From Microbacterium sp. MF43 (lineage in GTDB: Bacteria > Actinomycetota > Actinomycetes > Actinomycetales > Microbacteriaceae), in assembly GCF_012847295.1 (NCBI RefSeq), contig NZ_JABBDY010000003.1, positions 186,001 through 250,000 of the forward strand: DNA of 64,000 bases, given 5' to 3'. The notes beneath the pieces were generated by a model. It was not told where the DNA came from. It searched no databases and was given only the letters and a program-made list of their open reading frames with translations. The position numbers and the translations under genes are program-made. Position 1 is the first letter of the stretch. The number at the start of each line of letters is the position of its first letter. Below, in pieces: positions 36,337-44,521 of this stretch.

Positions 36337-36366
36337 GATCAAGCACACCCCAGTGAAGGAGACACA

Positions 36367-36921
36367 GTGATCGCGGACGTCTTGGCCGATGCCGGAGCAC
36401 GCATGGACCGCGCCGTCGAGGCGGCGAAGGATGACTTCGCGACGGTGCGCACCGGACGGGCGAATCCCCAGCTCTTCCAGAAGGTGCTCGTCGACTACTA
36501 CGGCACCCCGACTCCGCTCGCCCAGCTGGCGTCGATCAACAGCCCCGAGGCGCGCTCACTCATCATCACGCCCTACGACAAGTCGGCACTGCGGGCGATC
36601 GAGCAGGCGATCCGAGACATCCCGAACCTCGGCGTGAACCCCACGAACGACGGCAACATCGTGCGTGTCACGATGCCGGAACTGACCGAGGAGCGACGCA
36701 AGGAGTACGTCAAGCTCGTCCGCTCCAAGGGCGAGGACCACAAGGTGCACCTTCGCGGCATCCGGCGAAAGTCGAAGGACGATCTCGACGGGCTCAAGAG
36801 CGAGTTCGGCGAAGATGAGCTGAACCGTGCCGAGAAGGAGCTCGACGCCCTCACGCGCGCGCACGTCGATGCCATCGACGAAGCGCTCAAGCGCAAAGAG
36901 GCGGAACTCCTCGAGGTTTGA
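36367..36921 (+). CDS. frr: Ribosome recycling factor
   Basis: Splits post-termination ribosomes together with EF-G. The 184-residue protein has the two-domain RRF sequence: [94 protein letters not shown] and a final coiled coil. GTG start with GGAG upstream. It is followed at once by cdsA, forming a frr-cdsA-DivIVA-like run. Confidence 0.97.
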   Translation: MIADVLADAGARMDRAVEAAKDDFATVRTGRANPQLFQKVLVDYYGTPTPLAQLASINSPEARSLIITPYDKSALRAIEQAIRDIPNLGVNPTNDGNIVRVTMPELTEERRKEYVKLVRSKGEDHKVHLRGIRRKSKDDLDGLKSEFGEDELNRAEKELDALTRAHVDAIDEALKRKEAELLEV

Positions 36922-36926
36922 GGCCC

Positions 36927-38075
36927 ATGGCCGAGGCTGAGTCAGGCGGGGACGGCGACGCCGTTCCCGACACGCCGCTGACCCGGCGTGAGGCGGCAGA
37001 GGCGCGCCGGCGATCCGAGCCGGACGGGGTAGCCGCCATCGTTCCCCCGGTGCAGCCGGCGTCCGATCAGCAGGCCGCACCGGCGCTGGTCGTGCCCCCG
37101 GTCCCGCCGCTCCCGGCGAGTCCGGCCGGCGGTGCTCCCGCCCTGCAGACCCACATCCGAGCCGCGCGTTCGGAGTTCGAGAGCCAGGTGGCCCACGCCC
37201 GCGCGGAATTCGAGGAGGCGAACGAGCGGATCAAGCAGCGAACGGGGCGTGACCTCATCCTGGCGATACTGATCGGCGTCGCCGCCGGCGCGGCCCTGCT
37301 GGGCTCGCTGATCTTCGTGAAGCAGCTGTTCCTCGTGTTCGCCCTGGCTGCCGTCCTGCTGGGGATCTTCGAGTTCGCCCGTGCGCTCCGGGTGGCGGGT
37401 CGGCGCGTCGACATCGTGCCGCAGCTCATCGCCGGTGCCGTGGTCGTGCTGTCGGGTTACTTCTTCGATCTGTGGCTGCACTGGGTCGTCGTCTTCGTCG
37501 CCGTGGCGGTCGTCGTGGTCTGGCGCCTCCTCGTCCAGATGGCCGCGCGCGACGGGCGCACCTACGGAAACGTGCTCGGGGACGTCCTGGTCGCGGGGTT
37601 CGTGCAGCTGTACGTCCCCTTCCTCGGAAGTCTGTGCGTGGTGCTGCTGGCGCAGGACGGCGGGGAATGGTGGGTGCTGAGCTTCATCGCGATCGTGGTC
37701 GCCGCCGACACCGGAGCCTATGCCGCGGGGCTCAGCTTCGGCCGTCATCCGATGGCGCCCAAGATCAGTCCGAAGAAGACGTGGGAAGGATTCGCCGGCT
37801 CGGTGGCGGCGTCGCTCCTGGCGGGCGCTCTCCTCGCCATCTTCCTGCTCGGTCTGGACTGGTGGGTCGGCCTCATCATCGGCATCGTGATCGTCGGCAC
37901 CGCCACCGCGGGCGACCTGGGCGAGTCGATGATCAAGCGCGACATGGGCATCAAGGACATGAGCTCGTGGCTTCCCGGCCATGGGGGAGTCCTCGACCGA
38001 CTCGACTCGATCCTCCCGTCGACCGTCGGCGCGCTCGCCCTCTTCTACCTCTTCACCCCGCTGGTGGCCTCATGA
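36927..38075 (+). CDS. cdsA: Phosphatidate cytidylyltransferase CdsA
   Basis: Makes CDP-diacylglycerol, precursor of phosphatidylglycerol, cardiolipin and inositol lipids. The protein (382 residues from the ATG) has a long Pro/Ala-rich cytoplasmic N-terminus (about 1-95), then eight or so membrane helices and the CDS signature SMIKRDMGIKDMSSWLPGHGG followed by VLDRLDSI near the C-terminus. ATG at 36927 is chosen; TTG at 36918, overlapping the frr stop, is an alternative with three more codons. Its stop overlaps the next ATG as ATGA. Confidence 0.95.
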   Translation: MAEAESGGDGDAVPDTPLTRREAAEARRRSEPDGVAAIVPPVQPASDQQAAPALVVPPVPPLPASPAGGAPALQTHIRAARSEFESQVAHARAEFEEANERIKQRTGRDLILAILIGVAAGAALLGSLIFVKQLFLVFALAAVLLGIFEFARALRVAGRRVDIVPQLIAGAVVVLSGYFFDLWLHWVVVFVAVAVVVVWRLLVQMAARDGRTYGNVLGDVLVAGFVQLYVPFLGSLCVVLLAQDGGEWWVLSFIAIVVAADTGAYAAGLSFGRHPMAPKISPKKTWEGFAGSVAASLLAGALLAIFLLGLDWWVGLIIGIVIVGTATAGDLGESMIKRDMGIKDMSSWLPGHGGVLDRLDSILPSTVGALALFYLFTPLVAS

Positions 38076-38638
38076 CGACCGCATCGAGCTCACCTCCGAC
38101 GTCGTTCCCGGAGACACGCGGCCGCGAGAAGGGCTACGACAAGCAGGCCGTCGACGACTTCCTCTCGAAGGCCCGCATCGCCTTCGAGGTCGGCAGCGAG
38201 TCACTGTCGGCAGCCGACGTGCGCCGGGCGGCGTTCCCGCTCGTTCGCCACGGCTACGCGATCGCGTCGGTGGACGCGGCCCTCGGACGCATCGAGGACG
38301 CCTTCGCCGCGCGCGAGCGCGAGGCAGCGCTCTCGGCGACTGGCGGTCCCCGCGCGTGGGTCGGCCGAACTCGGGAGACCGCCCAGGTCGTCCTGGACCG
38401 TCTGTCGCGACCACGCGGGCATCGCTTCGATCGGGTCTCCGCGCTCCGCTACGGCTATCGGGTCGACGAGGTCGATCTCGTGGCGGACAAGATCGCACGC
38501 TACCTGGAGAAGGACGACCCCATCTCGGTCGAGCAGGTGCGCTCGGTGGCATTCCGCATGCAGCGGGGTGGATACCGCGAGGCGCAGGTGGATGCCCTGC
38601 TGGATGCGGTCGTCGAGGTGATGCTGGCCGTCTCGTGA
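38072..38638 (+). CDS. DivIVA-domain-like protein with four GY/VD repeats
   Basis: A 188-residue protein, coupled to cdsA by an ATGA overlap. It holds four copies of the short motif that opens the DivIVA membrane-targeting domain: GYDKQAVD (21-28), GYAIASVD (61-68), GYRVDEVD (128-135) and GYREAQVD (167-174), each followed by an amphipathic helix (e.g. DFLSKARIAFEV, AALGRIEDAFA). True DivIVA/Wag31 has one such motif plus long coiled coils, which are absent here. The middle (about 80-118) is charged and less ordered. It probably belongs to the DivI1A-domain group of unknown function; a role at the membrane or division site is inference. Confidence 0.75.
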   Translation: MTTASSSPPTSFPETRGREKGYDKQAVDDFLSKARIAFEVGSESLSAADVRRAAFPLVRHGYAIASVDAALGRIEDAFAAREREAALSATGGPRAWVGRTRETAQVVLDRLSRPRGHRFDRVSALRYGYRVDEVDLVADKIARYLEKDDPISVEQVRSVAFRMQRGGYREAQVDALLDAVVEVMLAVS

Positions 38639-38681
38639 CGCGATCCGGGGGCCGCGGATGGCACGGCGGGCGAGCCATCGG

Positions 38682-38687
38682 TAGACT
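38682..38687 (+). promoter_or_regulatory. -10 box (TAGACT) of the transglycosylase-like gene
   Basis: TAGACT ends 9 bases before the GTG at 38697, with no convincing Shine-Dalgarno sequence, so the mRNA is likely leaderless or nearly so. Confidence 0.5.
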
Positions 38688-38696
38688 CGGGGAACT

Positions 38697-39434
38697 GTGA
38701 CTTCCGGAAACGAGCTGATCCCGACCAGGCGTCCTCGCCGAAACGGTGTCTCCACCCTCGCGGTTTCACCCGTCCGCACAGCGCCCCGCCCGGCGCCCGC
38801 GCCGCATTGGTCCCGTCGCCGAGGCGTGCTCGGCGTCTTCGCCGCTTTCGCCGCGATCGGCTTCGTCGCCGCGTATGTCGGTCCCACGGGAATGGCCCTC
38901 ACCGAGGCGAACGCCGAAGAGTCCCCGCCCATCTCGCTCTACGCGAGCTCGCTCGGCGACGTGCAGACGATGTCCGTCGACGCCGTCGCCAGCGATGACG
39001 ACGCGCGTGCACTCGATCGTGGCGGCTACTCCGTCTACGTCAAGCCGAAGCCCACACCGACGCCGGAACCCGAGCCCGAGGCCGCAGAGTCATCGGGGTC
39101 GGGCTGGGCGCCGCCGTTCGTCACACCCGATCCCGGGACGGCCCAGGCCATCGCCTACGACATGGTGCTCGCACGAGGCTGGGGCGACGACGAGTTCGCG
39201 TGTCTTGTCGCCCTGTGGAACAAGGAGTCCGGCTGGCGCGTGAACGCCTACAACGCCTCGAGTGGGGCGTACGGCATCCCGCAGGCCCTCCCCGGCAGCA
39301 AGATGGGCAGTGCGGGCGCCGACTGGGAGACGAATCCCGCGACGCAGATCGCCTGGGGTCTCGGCTACATCTCGGGCCGCTACGGCACCCCGTGCGGAGC
39401 GTGGAACCACTCGCAGAGCGTCGGCTGGTACTGA
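38697..39434 (+). CDS. Exported lytic-transglycosylase-like protein
   Basis: A 245-residue protein with a cytoplasmic Arg/Pro-rich start, one membrane/signal helix (about 43-63, RGVLGVFAAFAAIGFVAAYVG), a Pro-Thr-Glu linker (KPKPTPTPEPEPEPE-type, about 115-132) and a C-terminal lysozyme-like domain from about 147. The likely catalytic glutamate is in LWNKESGWRVNAYN, followed by SSGAYGIPQALPGSKM and the terminal GTPCGAWNHSQSVGWY, the usual SLT/resuscitation-factor pattern. It should cut or remodel peptidoglycan outside the membrane. GTG start. Confidence 0.85.
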   Translation: MTSGNELIPTRRPRRNGVSTLAVSPVRTAPRPAPAPHWSRRRGVLGVFAAFAAIGFVAAYVGPTGMALTEANAEESPPISLYASSLGDVQTMSVDAVASDDDARALDRGGYSVYVKPKPTPTPEPEPEAAESSGSGWAPPFVTPDPGTAQAIAYDMVLARGWGDDEFACLVALWNKESGWRVNAYNASSGAYGIPQALPGSKMGSAGADWETNPATQIAWGLGYISGRYGTPCGAWNHSQSVGWY

Positions 39435-39438
39435 CACC

Positions 39439-39723
39439 ATGCCGCGATCGAACCGCCGTCGACCCGAGTCGGCCGGCGACGACTCGTTCGAACGCCTGCT
39501 GGCGGGCTGGAAGCGGACGGAGATGCGGCGGGGCGTCTCATGGACCGTGCAGCCGGTGACGGCGGCACAGGCGCTGAAGGAGTACGTGTGCCCGGGGTGC
39601 GGTCGCGTCATCCGGGTGGGGGCGGCGCATCTCGTGATCTGGCGCGCCGATGGCGTACTCGGCGACGCCGCCGACCTCGCGGCACGCCGACACTGGCACC
39701 AGCACTGTTGGAAGACGGCCTGA
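39439..39723 (+). CDS. Small putative zinc-binding protein, unknown function
   Basis: A 94-residue basic protein that I cannot assign to a characterised family. It has a C-x2-C pair in YVCPGCGRVI and a terminal H-x2-H-x-H-C cluster (HWHQHCWKTA), together a plausible zinc site. It lies four bases after the transglycosylase-like gene and just before the alpha/beta hydrolase gene, likely in the same transcript. The ATG at 39439 is the only sensible start after the preceding stop. Confidence 0.75.
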   Translation: MPRSNRRRPESAGDDSFERLLAGWKRTEMRRGVSWTVQPVTAAQALKEYVCPGCGRVIRVGAAHLVIWRADGVLGDAADLAARRHWHQHCWKTA

Positions 39724-39743
39724 CGGCCCCTCGCAGAGGATCG

Positions 39744-40472
39744 ATGAACATGGAGATCCGAGGACCGATGCTCCTGCCCGCCCGCCGGGAGGACATCGAG
39801 CTCGAAACGATCGACGGGCTGACCCTCGTCGGAGAGCTCGCGCTGCCGGCGGATCGCGATCCCGTGGCGACCCTGGTGACCCTGCATCCACTTCCCACCG
39901 CCGGCGGGTTCATGGACTCGCACATCCTGCGCAAGGCGGCCGGCCGCCTGCCTGCTCTCGCCGATCTCGCTGTCCTGCGGTTCAACACCCGTGGCACGAC
40001 GTCGCCGCGCGGCACCAGTCAGGGCGCCTTCGACGGAGGCCGGGCCGAGGCGTTCGACGTCGCCGCCGCCATGGACTTCGTGCGCGAGCGCGGTCTGCCG
40101 CGGCCGTGGTTCGTCGGCTGGTCCTTCGGCACGGAGCTCGTGCTCAAGTACGGGCGCGACCACGACGTGGAAGGTGCGATCCTGCTCTCGCCGCCCCTGC
40201 ATCGCGCCACCGACGAAGAGGTCGCGGCCTGGGCAGGCGACCCCCGGCGCCTGGTGATCCTGGTGCCCGAGTTCGACGACTATCTGCGACCGGATGCCGC
40301 GGCCGTGCGCTTCGCGAGCATCCCGCACGCGGTTCTCATCCCCGTCGAGGGAGGCAAGCACCTGTGGGTGGGGGAGAACCAGACCCGCCGTGTGCTCACC
40401 GAGATCGTCGCGGCGGTGAATCCGGACGCCCTGCCCCTCCCGACGGAGTGGGAGGGCCCGACCGAGGATTGA
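39744..40472 (+). CDS. Alpha/beta hydrolase
   Basis: A 242-residue protein with the alpha/beta-hydrolase fold. LHPLPTAGGFMDSHI gives the oxyanion-hole region, RFNTRGTTSPRGTSQG resembles the dienelactone-hydrolase/YgfB-type NFRG motif, and GWSFGTEL holds the nucleophilic serine. A later Asp (EFDDYL) and His (GKHLWVG) complete a triad. The substrate is unknown. AGAGGA precedes the ATG at 39744. It is followed by a convergent transporter-like gene after a gap of 18 bases that contains a GAGGCATCCG copy. Confidence 0.88.
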   Translation: MNMEIRGPMLLPARREDIELETIDGLTLVGELALPADRDPVATLVTLHPLPTAGGFMDSHILRKAAGRLPALADLAVLRFNTRGTTSPRGTSQGAFDGGRAEAFDVAAAMDFVRERGLPRPWFVGWSFGTELVLKYGRDHDVEGAILLSPPLHRATDEEVAAWAGDPRRLVILVPEFDDYLRPDAAAVRFASIPHAVLIPVEGGKHLWVGENQTRRVLTEIVAAVNPDALPLPTEWEGPTED

Positions 40473-40479
40473 CCGAGCC

Positions 40480-40489
40480 GAGGCATCCG
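40480..40489 (+). repeat. GAGGCATCCG decamer, intergenic copy
   Basis: A copy filling most of the 18-bp gap between the convergent alpha/beta hydrolase and AI-2E family genes. Confidence 0.6.
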
Positions 40490-40490
40490 C

Positions 40491-41552
40491 TCACCGCTCG
40501 TTCTGACGCGGGATCACCACCTGCCGGTAGATGATGAGGATGCTGGCGGCCACCGGGATCGCGACGAGCGCGCCGAGGAGCCCGAGGAGCGCGCCGCCGG
40601 CGAGCGCTGCGATCACGACCACCGCGCCCGGAACCGATACCGCGCGGCCCATGATGCGGGGCGAGATCACGTACGCCTCGATCTGCATGTAGATCAGGTA
40701 GTAGATCGCGGCGATGAGGGCGGTCGTGGGAGAGCCGAGGCCCAGGCAGAACAGCACGATGATCGTCGAGCCGGTGAGCGTGCCGACGAGCGGGATCAGC
40801 GAGAAGAAGAACGCGATCACGGCCAGCACCGCCGGGAACGGCGCATTGATGATCGACAGGAAGATCGCGCTGAGCACCCCGTTGATGACGCCGAGGCTCA
40901 GCTGTCCGATGACGTAGTAGCCGACGGAGTCGGTGATCTGCTCGCCCAGGTCGATGAACCGTGCGCGCTTGGAGGCGGGGACGAGCTGGTACACCGCACG
41001 CTTGAGGTTCGGCGTCGATGCGGTGAAGTAGATCGTGAGGATCAGGACGATGAACGCTCCGGCGAGCCCCGCGAGCACGGCGCCGCCGATCACGATGAGA
41101 CCGCCGCCGATCTGCTCGCCGATCGCGCCGATGTCCAGGGACTCGAACCAGTCGTTGAGGTAGGTGAAGACGTCGTCGACCTTCAGGTTCGGGAAGGTCT
41201 CGCCCATCCAGGTCTTGACCTCGTCGATCGGGTTCCACCCTTCTTCGATGAGGTCCTGGACGTCGGCGACGAGCTGGGAGATCTGCCCCACGATGATCGG
41301 CACCACCATGATCAGGATGCCTGCGAATGCCGCCAGCACCGCGAGGATCGTGATCAGCACCGCGGCCCACCGCGGCATCTTCCGCCGCTCGAGCCAGGCG
41401 ACGACAGGATCGAGACCGAGGGACAGGAACAGCGCGGTGCCGACGTAGAGAAGGATGGTGGACAGCGTCTGGATGCTGCCGATGAGCAGCAGACCGAGCC
41501 CGACTCCGAGCGTCGCGACGAACGCGACCCGGAACGGATTGTGCACCTTCAT
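40491..41552 (-). CDS. AI-2E (PerM/YdiK) family membrane protein
   Basis: A 353-residue membrane protein with about seven or eight helices. Family features are VGTALFLSLGLDPVVAWLERRKMPRWAAVLITI near the N-terminus, the loop between (QISQLVADVQDLIEEGWNPIDEVKTWMGE), and the C-terminal FFFSLIPLVGTLTGSTIIVLFCLG and SPRIMGRAVSVPGAVVVIAALAGGALLGLLGALVAIPVAA. Members have been linked to autoinducer-2 export or Na+/H+ antiport; neither can be decided here. It stands alone, convergent with the hydrolase gene. Confidence 0.92.
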   Translation of the reverse strand: MKVHNPFRVAFVATLGVGLGLLLIGSIQTLSTILLYVGTALFLSLGLDPVVAWLERRKMPRWAAVLITILAVLAAFAGILIMVVPIIVGQISQLVADVQDLIEEGWNPIDEVKTWMGETFPNLKVDDVFTYLNDWFESLDIGAIGEQIGGGLIVIGGAVLAGLAGAFIVLILTIYFTASTPNLKRAVYQLVPASKRARFIDLGEQITDSVGYYVIGQLSLGVINGVLSAIFLSIINAPFPAVLAVIAFFFSLIPLVGTLTGSTIIVLFCLGLGSPTTALIAAIYYLIYMQIEAYVISPRIMGRAVSVPGAVVVIAALAGGALLGLLGALVAIPVAASILIIYRQVVIPRQNER

Positions 41553-41728
41553 TCGGCCTCCCCGCCGTCGTCGGCTCGACCGCCGACTCCTGTCACGTCA
41601 GGATACGCGGGCGAGACCTTCAGCCCGCGGAATGGTCCCTCCCGGTCCCCTTTCAGGTCACTTTCGCTAGTCTGAAATGTCGAGTCGAGGTTTCGCGCGT
41701 CCCGAGCGAGCCTGGGAAAGGTGTCTTC

Positions 41729-43567
41729 GTGCGTTTCGTATGGGCCGTCGCGGCGTTCGTGCTGGCCGCCGTGATGATCGGAGCCGGCATCGCGCAACGG
41801 ACGGTCTTCCAAGGTCCCGACGCCGACATCGCCGCCATCTCGGTGGACGAGGAGGCGCCGTACCTCCTCATCGACGGCGCCGTGCTGAATGAGACCGCTG
41901 GCGCCCAGACGCTTCGTGCGCAGGGCGACGGCGAGATCTTCGCGGCCTACGGGCGCACGGCCGACATGAAGGCCTGGCTCGCCGACACGCCCTACAACGT
42001 CGCGTCGCTCGATGAGTCCGGTGAGATCGTCACCGAGCTCGTGGAGCCGGAGGTCGCGGCGCAGCCGGTCGAGGGATCGGCGGACGGTGAAGGGGGATCC
42101 GCAGCCGACGACGCGGCGGCCGAAGAGCCCACCGCGCGCAGCCCCATCGGCTCCGACCTCTGGCTGGACGAGTTCCAGCAGAGCGACGTTCTGATCGCCC
42201 CGCTCCAGCTCCCGGCCGAGATGAGCGTGCTCGTCGCCTCGGACGGCAGTGCGCCCGCACCGGAGAACGTCTCCGTGTCCTGGCCGATCGAGAATTCCAC
42301 CCCGTGGGCGGGACCGCTCATCGTCGCCGGCGGCATCGTGCTGGCGTTCGGCGTGTTCCTGTACATCCTGGGCATCCGTCACGCGCGCCGTTCGCGCGGG
42401 CCGCGCCGCAAGGGACTCCCGCTGCCAGTGACCGAGCCGATCGACATCGCCGTCGAGAGCGCCGACAAGGGCGTGATCAGTTCGACCCCCCGCTCCCGCC
42501 GTGCGATCACCGGCGGCCGGCGCGCCTTCGCGATCGTCCCTGTCGTGGCGGTGTCCGCACTGCTCTTCAGCGGATGCTCCGCCGACGCCTGGCCGCAGTT
42601 CGGCGCCACCCCCACGCCCACCCCCACGGCGAGCGTGGTGGTCCCCGAGGGGCAGCAGGCGCCGGCCGTGACCAAGCCCCAGGCGGAGCGGATCCTCTCG
42701 CGGATCGCCGAGACCGTGGCCGAGGCCGACGAGGCGAAGGATGCCGCGCTCGCGGCGACGCGCCTGGAAGGCGCCGCGCTGGCGACACGCGAGACCAACT
42801 ACAAGCTTCGCGCGGCGATCGCCGACTTCGCGGCTCCCGCCCCGATCCTCACCAAGCCGCTGGAGATCGTCCTCCCGCAGGCGTACGACGAGTGGCCGCG
42901 CTCCGTCATGGTCGTCGTGGACGACGAGGAGTCGAAGACGTCCAGCATCATGGTGCTCACCCAGCAGGACGCCTGGGCGCCCTACAAGCTCTCGTACGCC
43001 GCAAGCCTCGAGGCGTCGACGCCGATGCCTGACCTCGCGCCGGTGTACATCGGCGCGGTTCAGCCCGCGCCCGATTCACCGTTCCTCAAGATGGCGCCGC
43101 AGGACGTCGCTGCTGCATACTCCGACATCATCAACAAGGGTGAGGACAGCGAGTACTACGACATGTTCGAGGCGGAGGGCGACCAGCTGCGCGAGCGCAT
43201 CGCCCTGGACCGGCAGGATCGCCTGACCGAGTTCAACCAGACGGGCGCCGAGACAGCGACCCTGACGTTCTCCTCCTCGCCCGGGTCCTTCGCGCCGATG
43301 GCGCTGGCGACGCTCGAGAGCGGCGCGATCGTCGCCGTCAACGTCGACGAGACCGACACCGTGAAGCCGAAGAACTCGGACGCCGTCATCAAGCTCGACA
43401 AGAACCCCGCCGTCCGGGCGCTCGTGGACGCCGACCAGTCGGCGACCGGCGTCACGACCACGTTCACCGACCAGGTGTTCTTCTACGTGCCCGTTCAGGG
43501 CTCGCCTGAGAAGATCCGTCTCCTCGGGTACTCGTCCGACCTCCTCGACGCGAAGGTGATCCCGTGA
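41729..43567 (+). CDS. Large membrane-anchored protein with an internal lipobox-like segment
   Basis: A 612-residue protein not assignable to a characterised family. It has an N-terminal helix (VWAVAAFVLAAVMIGAGIA), an outside domain rich in Ala/Glu, a second helix near 194-213 (PLIVAGGIVLAFGVFLYILGI), a basic stretch, and then VVAVSALLFSGC ending at C283, which looks like a lipoprotein signal with lipobox LFSGC. The C-terminal 320 residues would be extracellular and begin with a PTPTPTAS linker. It therefore reads like a membrane protein fused to a lipoprotein. Whether C283 is lipidated is unknown. GTG start after a possible -10 TAGTCT (41668-41673). Its stop overlaps the next GTG. Confidence 0.75.
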   Translation: MRFVWAVAAFVLAAVMIGAGIAQRTVFQGPDADIAAISVDEEAPYLLIDGAVLNETAGAQTLRAQGDGEIFAAYGRTADMKAWLADTPYNVASLDESGEIVTELVEPEVAAQPVEGSADGEGGSAADDAAAEEPTARSPIGSDLWLDEFQQSDVLIAPLQLPAEMSVLVASDGSAPAPENVSVSWPIENSTPWAGPLIVAGGIVLAFGVFLYILGIRHARRSRGPRRKGLPLPVTEPIDIAVESADKGVISSTPRSRRAITGGRRAFAIVPVVAVSALLFSGCSADAWPQFGATPTPTPTASVVVPEGQQAPAVTKPQAERILSRIAETVAEADEAKDAALAATRLEGAALATRETNYKLRAAIADFAAPAPILTKPLEIVLPQAYDEWPRSVMVVVDDEESKTSSIMVLTQQDAWAPYKLSYAASLEASTPMPDLAPVYIGAVQPAPDSPFLKMAPQDVAAAYSDIINKGEDSEYYDMFEAEGDQLRERIALDRQDRLTEFNQTGAETATLTFSSSPGSFAPMALATLESGAIVAVNVDETDTVKPKNSDAVIKLDKNPAVRALVDADQSATGVTTTFTDQVFFYVPVQGSPEKIRLLGYSSDLLDAKVIP

Positions 43568-44514
43568 CCGATCCCACCTCGGTTGCCGCGCTGCGCGGTG
43601 CCGTCGACCTCTCGGCCCTGCGCAATCGTCCCGCTCCGGCCCCTGCGCCGGCGGGCGATCCGGCGACTTCACCGGGTGCGGGCGGGCCCTCGATCTCCTC
43701 GCTGGTGATGGACGTCACCGACGAGACGTTCGCGCAGGTGCTGGAGCTCTCGCGCACGGTTCCGGTGGTCGTCGACCTGTGGGCGGAGTGGTGCGGACCC
43801 TGCAAGCAGCTCAGTCCCGTCCTCGAGCGCGTCGTCACCGAACTGGGCGGCCGGCTCATCCTCGCCAAGGTCGACGTCGACGCGAACCCGCAGCTGTCGC
43901 AGGCTTTCCGGGCGCAGTCCATCCCCATGGTGGTCGCTCTCGTGGCGGGCCAGCCGGTGCCGCTGTTCACCGGAGCCGTGCCCGAGCAGCAGGTTCGCGA
44001 GGTCTTCGCCCAGCTGCTGCAGCTGGCCGCGCAGAACGGGGTCACCGGTTCGGTGAGCGTGGAGACGGATGCCCCTGCCGACGCACCCGTCGAGCCGCCT
44101 CTGCCACCGCTGCACGCCGAGGCGTTCGAGGCCATCGAAGCGGGCGACTACCCCCGCGCGATCACGGCCTACGAGAAAGCCCTCGCAGAGAACCCCCGCG
44201 ACACGGAGGCGCGCGCCGGACTCGGACAGGTCCGCCTGCTCGACCGCGTGCAGGGACTCGACCTTCAGGCCGCGCGCGCCGCGGCGGCCGCCGGACCGAC
44301 CGATGTCGCGGCCCAGTTCGCGGTAGCCGACCTGGACCTCGCCGGCGGTCACGTCGATGACGCCTTCGGCCGTCTGCTCGACCTGTTCGCACAGCTCCCC
44401 GACGAGGACCGCGCGCCCGTGCGCGAGCGACTCCTCGAGCTCTTCTCACTCGTCGGCGATGCGGACCCGCGCGTCCTGCGCGCTCGAGGCCGGCTGGCCT
44501 CGCTCCTCTTCTGA
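43564..44514 (+). CDS. Thioredoxin-TPR co-chaperone (CnoX/YbbN-like)
   Basis: A 316-residue cytoplasmic protein. After about 45 Pro/Ala-rich residues comes a thioredoxin domain with WAEWCGPCKQLSPVLERV (C77, C80), AKVDVDANPQLSQAFRAQSIPMVV, then a tetratricopeptide-like region from about 180 (AFEAIEAGDYPRAITAYEKALAENPRDTEARAGLGQVRLL). This is the YbbN/CnoX architecture, which holds oxidised proteins for GroEL and DnaK. The CxxC is intact. GTG at 43564 overlaps the previous stop by four bases; translation is coupled. It is convergent with glgB. Confidence 0.9.
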   Translation: MTDPTSVAALRGAVDLSALRNRPAPAPAPAGDPATSPGAGGPSISSLVMDVTDETFAQVLELSRTVPVVVDLWAEWCGPCKQLSPVLERVVTELGGRLILAKVDVDANPQLSQAFRAQSIPMVVALVAGQPVPLFTGAVPEQQVREVFAQLLQLAAQNGVTGSVSVETDAPADAPVEPPLPPLHAEAFEAIEAGDYPRAITAYEKALAENPRDTEARAGLGQVRLLDRVQGLDLQAARAAAAAGPTDVAAQFAVADLDLAGGHVDDAFGRLLDLFAQLPDEDRAPVRERLLELFSLVGDADPRVLRARGRLASLLF

Positions 44515-44521
44515 CGCGGCG

